In this document: positions 54,350-61,760 of the stretch, piece after piece | Layout of the letters: every line of letters starts with the position of its first letter | Numbering within the stretch: position 1 is the stretch's first letter | Source of the DNA: Chitinophagaceae bacterium | GTDB lineage: Bacteria; Bacteroidota; Bacteroidia; Chitinophagales; Chitinophagaceae | Assembly (NCBI GenBank): GCA_003168265.1 | Contig: PMSV01000023.1 | Span: 186,001-250,000 of the forward strand | Direction: 5' to 3' | DNA length: 64,000 nt | Translations under genes and position numbers: made by a program | Notes under the pieces: generated by a model | The model's database searches: none | Told to the model about the DNA's origin: nothing | The model's input: only the letters and a program-made list of their open reading frames with translations

Positions 54350-54910
54350 TTGAAACGACTGGCTGCTATATTACTCATGGGGTTGATCATATTCAACTGG
54401 GCCGGTTACCGTTACATCTACGATTACCTCAAGTCCAGGGCCGAATCTGGCCTCCAGACGCGGATTGACCAAAACCAATACGATGAGTCGGAGCTTACCC
54501 TCATCAAAGTACCCATCACCCAACTTTCTTATTATAACCCAAACAAGGAATTTGAACAGGTAAATGGCCAGGTAGAATTCAATGGTGTAGTCTATCAATA
54601 TGTCAGCAAAAGGATCTTCAATGATTCCATTGAAATGCTCTGCATGCCCAACCAAAAAGCCATGATACTCAGTGCAGGCAAGACTGCCTATTTCAAAATG
54701 GTCAATGACATCAATGCCTGCAAGACGGAAGCCCAGCAAAACCACTCGAAAAACCACAATATTGGATCGGACCTCACAGATTACATTTTACAGGAATCTT
54801 TCCATGTGAATGACTTAGCGTTTCAACCCAAATCGGTCTATATTTTCTTTGTGGAAACCCTCCCTGTAATCCATCAAATTAGCCAGGAACAGCCCCCCGA
54901 CCGGACCTGA
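54350..54910 (+). CDS. Small membrane-anchored protein, relative of the one at 27352
   Basis: This protein of about 186 residues has one N-terminal membrane helix (LAAILLMGLIIFNWAGY) and a periplasmic domain with QYDESELTLIKVPI and EFNGVVYQYVSKRIFNDSI. The latter segment resembles YNNKLYDVAKRESVKDTEW in the small protein beside the TonB receptor (27352-27852), and both proteins have the same length and layout. The start is uncertain: the frame is open from a TTG at 54263, but a TTG at 54350 (MKRLAAILL) directly precedes the helix. A C-terminal tail is rich in Gln and Pro. Function is unknown. Confidence 0.65.
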   Translation: MKRLAAILLMGLIIFNWAGYRYIYDYLKSRAESGLQTRIDQNQYDESELTLIKVPITQLSYYNPNKEFEQVNGQVEFNGVVYQYVSKRIFNDSIEMLCMPNQKAMILSAGKTAYFKMVNDINACKTEAQQNHSKNHNIGSDLTDYILQESFHVNDLAFQPKSVYIFFVETLPVIHQISQEQPPDRT

Positions 54911-55045
54911 GATCAAATTCACTTACCGGCCCGTTTTTATCCGGCTCAGGCCCTGCTAAATGTGGGCCCCCATAACAATTAGACCCAACATTTGACCTAA
55001 TCGTCCAAAGGCGAACCTACTCATTCATTAAAAAAATTAAGAACA

Positions 55046-55141
55046 ATGAAACCGATCATAAGCAAGTCGCCGCAAATGGGCAATCATTGCATATGTGTGG
55101 TTCCATTTGGCAAACCGAAAAAACTAAAATTATGCAAATGA
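55046..55141 (+). other. Possible 31-codon leader reading frame before the MetE-like gene
   Basis: An ATG at 55046 opens a frame (MKPIISKSPQMGNHC and so on; three Cys residues) whose TGA at 55139-55141 overlaps an ATG at 55138, the second possible start of the MetE-like protein. It may be a coupled leader, but no attenuator hairpin was recognised, and chance is not excluded. Confidence 0.25.
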
Positions 55142-56217
55142 AAATCCCAACAGAGCCGATTGGCAGCATACCCCGGCCAATTGAATTGATACTCGGCATG
55201 CAGGCGTATGCCCAGGGGCAAATGGATGAAAAAGGGCTCCAGGAACTCTATGATTCTGCATTAAGGGACACGATCCGAAAATTTGAACTCACCGGATCCC
55301 CTGTCATCACCGATGGAGAACAAACCAAGCCCAGCTTCGCCACCTATCCCATTGCAGGGATGAAAAACCTCCTTCCCCAGGGAGTCGTTATTCCCTTTGC
55401 CGATGGCCATACACGTCAATTACCCGTTATCAGCGAGGGACCCTTCCGTTATATGGCTCATGCTTCCGCCTATCTCAAAAAGGCAAAGCAATACACCAGG
55501 CTGCCTGTCAAGCAAGCCGTAATCTCCGTGTCCGCTTTAAGTCTGCTCTATCCACAGCAAGGGCTGCCCGGTTATACCCAGGAACATTTCATCGAAGACC
55601 TGATAGGTGAAGCCGAAGCCGATATCCGTCAATGTATTGAAGAAGGGGCCTATAACGTACAGATCGATTTCACGGAAGCCCGTCTTTCCCTAAAGCTCGA
55701 TCCCAGCGGAGGAATACTCAATTCTTTCATAGCCCTCAATAACCAGGTACTCGACCGTTTTACTCAAAGCCAGAGAAAAAATATCGGAGTACATTCCTGT
55801 CCGGGAGGAGACCATGACTCCACCCACAGTGCCGACATAGCCTATGCCGATCTGCTGCCTTCCTTATTCGAACTCCATGCCGGAAACTTCTATCTGGAAT
55901 TCGCCGCAGAAAAAGACAAGCAGTCCGTGCTAAAGTCCATTAAGGAGAACCTGCGTCCGGGTCAGCGAGTATTTTTGGGAGTGACAAATGTGTTGGATCG
56001 TCGCATAGAATCAGCCGCACAAATCAATGAACTCATACAGGAAGCGCTTGCTTATATACCTCTTGAGCAATTCGGGACCACGGACGATTGCGGATTCTCT
56101 CCCTTTGCAGATGATGTTTCCACCTCCCGTGAGATCGCCTTTGCCAAGATTCGTTCCCGGATCGAAGGAACCAAGATGGCCGAGGCTGCTCTGGAGCAAA
56201 AGAAAGTTTTTGTTTAA
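55132..56217 (+). CDS. Cobalamin-independent methionine synthase-like protein (MetE C-terminal domain)
   Basis: This 361-residue protein corresponds to the catalytic C-terminal half of MetE, which transfers a methyl group to a thiol such as homocysteine. The opening EPIGSIPRP and VITDGEQTKP are standard. The zinc ligands can be seen: His and Cys in GVHSCPGG, Glu in FYLEFAAE and Cys in TDDCGFSP. The N-terminal half of full-length MetE is absent, as in archaeal-type and other short methyltransferases, so the methyl donor may be methylcobalamin or another compound rather than folate. ATG codons at 55132 and 55138 are both possible starts. It ends in a clear terminator. Confidence 0.9.
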   Translation: MQMKIPTEPIGSIPRPIELILGMQAYAQGQMDEKGLQELYDSALRDTIRKFELTGSPVITDGEQTKPSFATYPIAGMKNLLPQGVVIPFADGHTRQLPVISEGPFRYMAHASAYLKKAKQYTRLPVKQAVISVSALSLLYPQQGLPGYTQEHFIEDLIGEAEADIRQCIEEGAYNVQIDFTEARLSLKLDPSGGILNSFIALNNQVLDRFTQSQRKNIGVHSCPGGDHDSTHSADIAYADLLPSLFELHAGNFYLEFAAEKDKQSVLKSIKENLRPGQRVFLGVTNVLDRRIESAAQINELIQEALAYIPLEQFGTTDDCGFSPFADDVSTSREIAFAKIRSRIEGTKMAEAALEQKKVFV

Positions 56218-56242
56218 CAATTATTGTCAATGACTTGGGTCG

Positions 56243-56275
56243 ATGCCGGACTAAAGATCCGGCATCTTTATTTTT
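56243..56275 (+). terminator. Intrinsic terminator of the MetE-like gene
   Basis: GATGCCGGA (56243-56251) pairs perfectly with TCCGGCATC (56259-56267) around a seven-base loop, followed by TTTATTTTTT. It starts 26 bp after the stop codon, just before the end of the converging DUF486 gene. Confidence 0.88.
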
Positions 56276-56639
56276 TGAATAGGAAATATACCGCGAGGAT
56301 GAGAAAAGCAAAACCTATGAAGTGGTTAAACCTAAAGGTCTCGTTTCGGAATACGAGCAAAGCAAAGACGGTGAATACGACGAGGGTGACCGCTTCCTGA
56401 ATCACCTTTAGTTGCCAAAGATTAAATGGGCCCCCGTTTTCTGCAAATCCTATCCGGTTGGCCGGAACCTGGAAACAGTATTCAAAAAAGGCAATGCCCC
56501 AACTGATAAGGATAATAGTGAAGAGGCCGAGTTTATTAAACCAACTCATCTCTCGGAATTTAAGATGGCCATACCAGGCCAGGGTCATGAAGCTATTGGA
56601 GAAAACCAACAGGACGATGGTGAGAATTATTTTTTTCAT
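56268..56639 (-). CDS. DMT family membrane protein (DUF486)
   Basis: This 123-residue protein has four membrane helices and the DUF486 pattern: MTLAWYGHLKF, ISWGIAFFEYCFQVPANRIG, FNLWQLKVIQEAVTL and HFIGFAFLILAVYFLF. These proteins are small relatives of drug/metabolite transporters with no proven substrate. A TTG two codons upstream opens the frame, but the ATG at 56639 is the natural start. Its stop codon lies within the T-rich tail of the opposite-strand terminator. Confidence 0.88.
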   Translation of the reverse strand: MKKIILTIVLLVFSNSFMTLAWYGHLKFREMSWFNKLGLFTIILISWGIAFFEYCFQVPANRIGFAENGGPFNLWQLKVIQEAVTLVVFTVFALLVFRNETFRFNHFIGFAFLILAVYFLFKK

Positions 56640-56665
56640 GAGCAATCCATTAAGATCAGGTAAAC

Positions 56666-59600
56666 TTACCTTATCAACACCACATAACCCTTAACCAGGA
56701 CCGCTTTGCCCGATGGAAGAGTGCCGCTGATCTTATACACATAACTGGCCACTGGTGCTGGATTGCCACCGATATAACCATTCCAGCCCTCCCCGATATT
56801 GCTTGTCGAAAAGACCAGCCATCCCCAGCGATCATAGACATCGAATTCCCTGAGGTTAAGCCGAATGCCGGGAGGAATCCTGAAAACATCGTTGATCCCA
56901 TCCCCATTCGGGGTAAATGCGCTCGGCATTTCAAGAGGCATTTCGGGAATCACAGTGACCAGGGCCGAATTCATGCAGCCATATTGCGTACTCACATTCA
57001 AAAGGTAGATGGTCTCCTTGCCTGGGTCTGCCAGAGGATTTTCGATACCCGCATTACTAAGGTCTGTTGAAGGCGTCCATGCATATTTTATGATATTTCC
57101 GCTAACAACAGGATCAAGCACCACGCCCGCCGCCGGCGAATAAGCCGTATCGGGCACAAAACTGATGCCGGGTCTTGGATAGATCACCATATAAATAGCC
57201 ACTGCAGTATCGGCCGTCGTGCAACCAAGACTTGAAATCAGAACACAATTCACGCTATCGCCGTTCTGCAGGCTATCTGTCAAAAAAGCAGCGCTATCAC
57301 CACCCTCAGGCAGCCCGTTCACCAACCACTGAAATCCTGGCATCGTCCCTCCATTTGTCGTTGCTATTACATTAAATCGCACAGGAGAATTTGCGCAGAT
57401 ATCATTTGCAGACGCGGCAATATTCAGGCTCACGGGCACCTGCGGCAGCACCTGCATCGTCAAATAATTGCTCGTATCAACCGGGTTAAGCACACAGTAA
57501 GCATTGCTGTTCATGATGCACTCAACAATATCCCCATTCTGAAGGGAATTAGTAACTAACACTCCGCTATCACCGCCAGTCAAAAGTCCATCCACCAACC
57601 ACTGAAAGACCGGTGCGGTTCCCCCATTCAGCGTATCCGCCCGGAAGCTAACCGGAAAACCGGAACAAACCGTATCAGTAAAATTGCTGATGCTAACCGA
57701 TGAACTAACCCAGGGCAGGAGATTGACCAAAATGGCATTGCTGAGGGTATCGGCAGGTATGACACAGACCCTGGGGCCAATATCGCTCATTAAAAGACAT
57801 TGTACCGTATCTCCCGCTTTTGCATTGGCATAGACGAAATTGGGGCTATTGGTTCCCGAATAGATGCCATTTACCATCCATTGATAAGAGGGGGACGCAC
57901 CTCCATTGGAAGCTATCGCGTTGAAACTCGCCGGGCTTCCCTGACAAATGCCATTGTAAGCAGCCTGAATTTGAATCGTCGGATTGATCGGAATAACTCC
58001 ATAGCCAAAAATGGGAACGACAATGGAATCTGCTCCTGGCGATCGGAAATAAAGATTTCCACCGAAAATTTCGTTTCCACTGGTCTGATAAAGCATGATA
58101 TAGACAACAGTCTTATTCACGAATCCGCTCGAATCGGGGATGGTAAAATAAGGTTGAAAACCGCTGTCGGGATAAAGAGATACCTCAAAACCGGCGCTGG
58201 GGCCCACGAAGATCCCTCCTTTCAGGTTATAACCCCAAATCGTATCGCTCTCCAGGCTGTCAGGTATTGGTGGAACTCCCGTACAAGTGAGTATATTTCC
58301 GGTCATTGTACCCGCTTCAATGGTCGGATTACTTGGAATAACCGTGATGGTAAAAGTCACAGGTTTTCCGGTGCAAGTCTGCTCAGGCGAAATAAGATTA
58401 CCCAGCGCCTGGGTAGCAGAAAAACCGGAGATCGTCCTGGCCACCGACTGCGTAGCAGTATTGATCACATAAAAAGAAGCTATCCTGCTCGTCGTTGTAA
58501 CATAGGCAACAGAGCCGTCCGGACTGAATGAAACACCTGTCGGTCCCTGGCTGGTATTAATCGTATTCTCCACCTGAAGAGTCGATGTATTGATAATCGA
58601 AATGCTATTGGAACGCGTATTGCAAACGTAGATTTGGGTTCCATCCGGACTCATTGCCATCGCAGAAGGATAATTGCCGACCGGGATGGTCGCCACAACC
58701 GTGAAAGAATGGGTATTGATGACACTTACAGTATTGGATTCGGCATTACTTACAAACAGCAAACTGCCGTCAGCGTTTAGTACGCCCTGAATGGGGTAAT
58801 TCCCGACCGGTACAGATTTAATCAATTCATTTAATGAAATGTCGACAAGCTCTACGGCATTTTCCAAGCCATAGCCATTAAGACAATACAGATATTCCCC
58901 ATCCGGGCTGATCGCAATGGGGCTGGCATTGATTGGCATGATAATGGAATCCGTTGCTGTGTTGATTGCAATTCCGCTGGCATAGAGGACAGAACCGTTG
59001 GGACTCATCACCATATTGCCTGTACCTGGGTTGCCGCCTACCGAATATCCGGTCCCGCTTAGCCCGGTGTTGATAGTAGCGATAACCGTATTTGTCGCCG
59101 TGCTGATCACAGAAATAAAACTGGAACTTAGGTTTTCAACATAAGCCTTTGTACCATCTTGGCTATAGATAACTGCAAACGGGTTATTCCCAACTTGGAT
59201 AGAACCGATTACGGAATCCTCAGAAACATCCACCACAAAAACAGAATCAGAACTCTCATCGGGGATATAAGCGATGCTTCCTGCTATCGGTATGGCTGTG
59301 ACTGTTGCAACCACTGGCGAACTGCCATTATTGATTGCCTGGAAGGCTTGAATATTGCCATTTCCGCTGGCCGCAAGCCCGATCGAGGGCATGTTATTAG
59401 TCCAGCTTATGAAGGACTCTTTTCCCGAAAAATTGACCGGATTGGTCATCTCTCCGCTGTTCACGACCTGGTTTGGAATGGGACCTGTTGAAGGAATCCC
59501 GTTAACCAGTTCCGAAACGCTCAGGGGCTGCACAACTGCGCCAGGGGAAGAAAGACTCAGTTCGGCAGTTTGGTAACCAGTTAATGCAGTTGAGCTGGAG

Positions 59601-61075
59601 GCAATATAGACAGGGACACTGTCGACCAATCCATTTATTTCAGGAATAGTTAGAGAAACCCCGAAAGGCCCGCTGCTATTCAGAGAAACCACAAATCCGG
59701 AAGGAGCGCTCAGCATAATCCCTCCCTGGAGATTATTGCCGGAAATATAGGCCCACTCGATCGCAGGATAGGCCGCAGGAGTTCCTGTACAACTGGAAAT
59801 CTGCCCCGAAACCGTCGAAACCTGGATCGCTGGTGTTGGATTTACCGTTATCGTAAAACTGATTGGTGATCCGTTACAAGGCAGCACTGGGGTAACGAAA
59901 TTCCCGACCATATCCGGGCCATTTGGCAGGGGGATCGTTTGGGTTACCGAATTTGTCGATGTATTATATACAGAGATGAAATTAGAATTGATATAAGAAC
60001 TGGAATTAACTAAATAGATCAAGCTGCCATCGGAACTTAGAGAAATATCTCCGGTAAACTCATTTTCAATATTTGCAATAACTGTCACAGAGCCATTTAC
60101 AGTATGAATAAGGTCAAGAGCAAAATTACTGCTGGCATATAAATTCAGTCCGTTGGGACTGATGGAAAGAAATATGATGCCATAATTGTAACCAATTCCA
60201 ATACTGTCTACTACCGTTTGGGTAGCGGTACTGATCACTTTGATCGAAGAGTTTTCATTAAAAGAATTGTTGGAAGCTGCATAAATCCATAGTCCATCGG
60301 GGCTCACTACAATACCTACGGCAGACGAATTAAGAGGAACTGTATTAATCAGGCTATTGGTCGCAGCATTGACCACATAAACTCCCCCTCCGTTTGAACT
60401 GATATAAAGTGTGCTTCCGTTCGGTGTGACGACGATGCTCTGCGGTTGGGAGCTACTTCCAAGCGAAATAGTCCCAACAATAGAATTCGAAGCCACATTG
60501 ATTACAGAAATCGTGCCCGTCGAAGGTTCCGAAACATATACCGATTGACCATTCGGACTCACCGTAACCCCGTAGGGACTTGCAGGCAGGGAAATCTTTG
60601 CGACGACCGTATTGGAAAGCATATTTATTGCCTCGAGGTCATTGCTTCCCTGATCCGCAATAAAAACAAGATTCTTTAAGGTGTCGATGGCAATTCCAAT
60701 CGGAGATTGTCCCACGGGAATATAGCCAACCAGGCTGCCATTGATTGCACTGATCACTTCGACCATATTGCTGTTGATCAGGGGTATATACAAGTAGGCC
60801 GAAGCTTGAGGAGTGGCAGTAATTGTAGCCGAAATGAGACTCGATCCGGTATTCGTCGCTATAAAAGAACCAATATTACCCTGTCCGGTTGAAGCCAACC
60901 CGATAGAAGGGTTGCTATTAATCCAATTATATAAACATCCATTTGCCGGAAAGGCCACGGGGCTGGATGAAGAACCATTTGAAATGACCTGGTTGTTTTG
61001 GGAAAAACTATCCAATATGAACAAAATCAGATAGCAAAAGGTCCATATGGTTAAACGAATCCCAGACATCCTCAT
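56666..61075 (-). CDS. Large type IX-secreted surface protein with two YVTN propellers and CHU_C domain
   Basis: This exported protein of about 1469 residues has a signal peptide (ends LDSFSQ) and ends in a CHU_C sorting domain (FTPNGDGINDVFRI ... FDVYDRWGWLVF), the signal for type IX secretion. It contains two seven-bladed YVTN beta-propellers (about residues 105-400 and 620-920), each preceded by the start and followed by the end of a PKD-like domain (PSIGLASTGQGNI... and PCNGSPISFTITVNP). Three Ig/PKD-like repeats (PSYQWMVNGIYSG, PVFQWLVDGLLTG, PGFQWLVNGLPEG) lie before the CHU_C part. The frame opens at 61126, but ATG 61075 directly precedes the signal peptide. A role in surface adhesion is likely. 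Confidence 0.88.
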   Translation of the reverse strand: MRMSGIRLTIWTFCYLILFILDSFSQNNQVISNGSSSSPVAFPANGCLYNWINSNPSIGLASTGQGNIGSFIATNTGSSLISATITATPQASAYLYIPLINSNMVEVISAINGSLVGYIPVGQSPIGIAIDTLKNLVFIADQGSNDLEAINMLSNTVVAKISLPASPYGVTVSPNGQSVYVSEPSTGTISVINVASNSIVGTISLGSSSQPQSIVVTPNGSTLYISSNGGGVYVVNAATNSLINTVPLNSSAVGIVVSPDGLWIYAASNNSFNENSSIKVISTATQTVVDSIGIGYNYGIIFLSISPNGLNLYASSNFALDLIHTVNGSVTVIANIENEFTGDISLSSDGSLIYLVNSSSYINSNFISVYNTSTNSVTQTIPLPNGPDMVGNFVTPVLPCNGSPISFTITVNPTPAIQVSTVSGQISSCTGTPAAYPAIEWAYISGNNLQGGIMLSAPSGFVVSLNSSGPFGVSLTIPEINGLVDSVPVYIASSSTALTGYQTAELSLSSPGAVVQPLSVSELVNGIPSTGPIPNQVVNSGEMTNPVNFSGKESFISWTNNMPSIGLAASGNGNIQAFQAINNGSSPVVATVTAIPIAGSIAYIPDESSDSVFVVDVSEDSVIGSIQVGNNPFAVIYSQDGTKAYVENLSSSFISVISTATNTVIATINTGLSGTGYSVGGNPGTGNMVMSPNGSVLYASGIAINTATDSIIMPINASPIAISPDGEYLYCLNGYGLENAVELVDISLNELIKSVPVGNYPIQGVLNADGSLLFVSNAESNTVSVINTHSFTVVATIPVGNYPSAMAMSPDGTQIYVCNTRSNSISIINTSTLQVENTINTSQGPTGVSFSPDGSVAYVTTTSRIASFYVINTATQSVARTISGFSATQALGNLISPEQTCTGKPVTFTITVIPSNPTIEAGTMTGNILTCTGVPPIPDSLESDTIWGYNLKGGIFVGPSAGFEVSLYPDSGFQPYFTIPDSSGFVNKTVVYIMLYQTSGNEIFGGNLYFRSPGADSIVVPIFGYGVIPINPTIQIQAAYNGICQGSPASFNAIASNGGASPSYQWMVNGIYSGTNSPNFVYANAKAGDTVQCLLMSDIGPRVCVIPADTLSNAILVNLLPWVSSSVSISNFTDTVCSGFPVSFRADTLNGGTAPVFQWLVDGLLTGGDSGVLVTNSLQNGDIVECIMNSNAYCVLNPVDTSNYLTMQVLPQVPVSLNIAASANDICANSPVRFNVIATTNGGTMPGFQWLVNGLPEGGDSAAFLTDSLQNGDSVNCVLISSLGCTTADTAVAIYMVIYPRPGISFVPDTAYSPAAGVVLDPVVSGNIIKYAWTPSTDLSNAGIENPLADPGKETIYLLNVSTQYGCMNSALVTVIPEMPLEMPSAFTPNGDGINDVFRIPPGIRLNLREFDVYDRWGWLVFSTSNIGEGWNGYIGGNPAPVASYVYKISGTLPSGKAVLVKGYVVLIR

Positions 61076-61215
61076 AAATATAAGATGAAAAACCACGTCC
61101 ATTCCAAGGACACCCCGAAGCGACAAATCGTTGTCTGCCTAACTCCTAAATTTCATTAAGATGAAGTAAATCAAACAGAAAACCGCGAAGGACTCCCGGT
61201 TTATAATAAATACCC

Positions 61216-61418
61216 ATGCAACTGTTGAGTCCCCTCGCCAGCGAAAATGCCGCCCTCCTGATGCCATGTAAAGCACCGAAAAAAACATCGACATTAGGAA
61301 CGAAGGGCTCCGCTGCCAATACAACCGCATCCGCCAGGATTCAATCCACGAAGAGCTATCCGACATCATGGCGGCATTCGAAAGCCTTATGGTTCCAGCC
61401 AAAAAAGCTGGCACCTAA
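61216..61418 (+). pseudogene. Frameshifted remnant of an F1-ATPase gamma-subunit C-terminus
   Basis: The first part reads LLSPLASENAALLMPCKAPKK in the frame of the ATG at 61216. It then shifts by one at a run of seven A (61279-61285) and continues in another frame as KKNIDIRNEG, CQYNRIRQDSIHEELSDI and AAFESLMVPAKK, stopping at 61416-61418. Joined, this resembles the C-terminal helix of F1 gamma subunits (SENAARM-like, then YNRxRQxxITxELxDIxxGFEAL-like of alternative ATPases). The first 220 or so residues of a gamma subunit are absent. It may be decayed, or the shift may be a sequencing error in the A run. The resemblance is by eye only. Confidence 0.45.
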
Positions 61419-61433
61419 TTTGCCTTATCACCA

Positions 61434-61736
61434 ATGAATCCAAATCTTAATGAAATGACACATCTTTTTAACAAACTCGTGCAATTCACGCGCTATCTCA
61501 AGACCGGCGGTTGTTTCCGGGAATTCAATTTCTTAAAAGTTAATGGCAAGGCAGCGCTCACCTATCTCATAGATGTCAGCGACGAACTTGGCATCAGGTA
61601 CCAGTTCTCTCTCTCCTTTGACGGAAAAAACTGGAACCTGCTCAGCGATCTTACCATGCCCAAATGGATCAATGATGCCCGGGAAATGCTGCAGCAGGAA
61701 GTCACTGCAGCGCCTGTTGCCAATGCGGAATCGTAA
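61434..61736 (+). CDS. Small protein of unknown function
   Basis: This 100-residue protein is not recognised. It begins MNPNLNEMTHLFNKLVQFTRYL and contains alternating strands (CFREFNFLKVNGKAALTYLIDV, YQFSLSFDGKNWNLLSDL) followed by a C-terminal helix (MPKWINDAREMLQQEV), which suggests a compact alpha/beta fold. No signal peptide or membrane helix is visible. It begins 15 bp after the F1-gamma-like remnant and converges with the protease gene at its end. Confidence 0.55.
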   Translation: MNPNLNEMTHLFNKLVQFTRYLKTGGCFREFNFLKVNGKAALTYLIDVSDELGIRYQFSLSFDGKNWNLLSDLTMPKWINDAREMLQQEVTAAPVANAES

Positions 61737-61760
61737 ATCTATTCAACCTCACATCACCCT

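Noticed and set aside
54936-54992. GC-rich inverted repeat (GGCCC/GGGCC) after the small membrane protein gene
   Set aside because: The stem is only five base pairs with no following T run, so it is not a convincing terminator.
57800-58531. Plus-strand open frame of 243 codons inside the large surface protein gene
   Set aside because: It is antisense to the repeat-rich YVTN/PKD gene, has no family features, and is explained by the codon bias of the opposite strand.
61279-61290. A-run at 61279-61285 as a programmed frameshift site
   Set aside because: The codon phasing does not fit the classical X XXY YYZ heptamer in the upstream frame, and the upstream body of the gene is missing, so decay or sequencing error is simpler.
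61139-61414. Minus-strand frame of 91 codons
   Set aside because: It is antisense to the F1-gamma-like remnant, has low-complexity hydrophobic sequence, and shows no family features.
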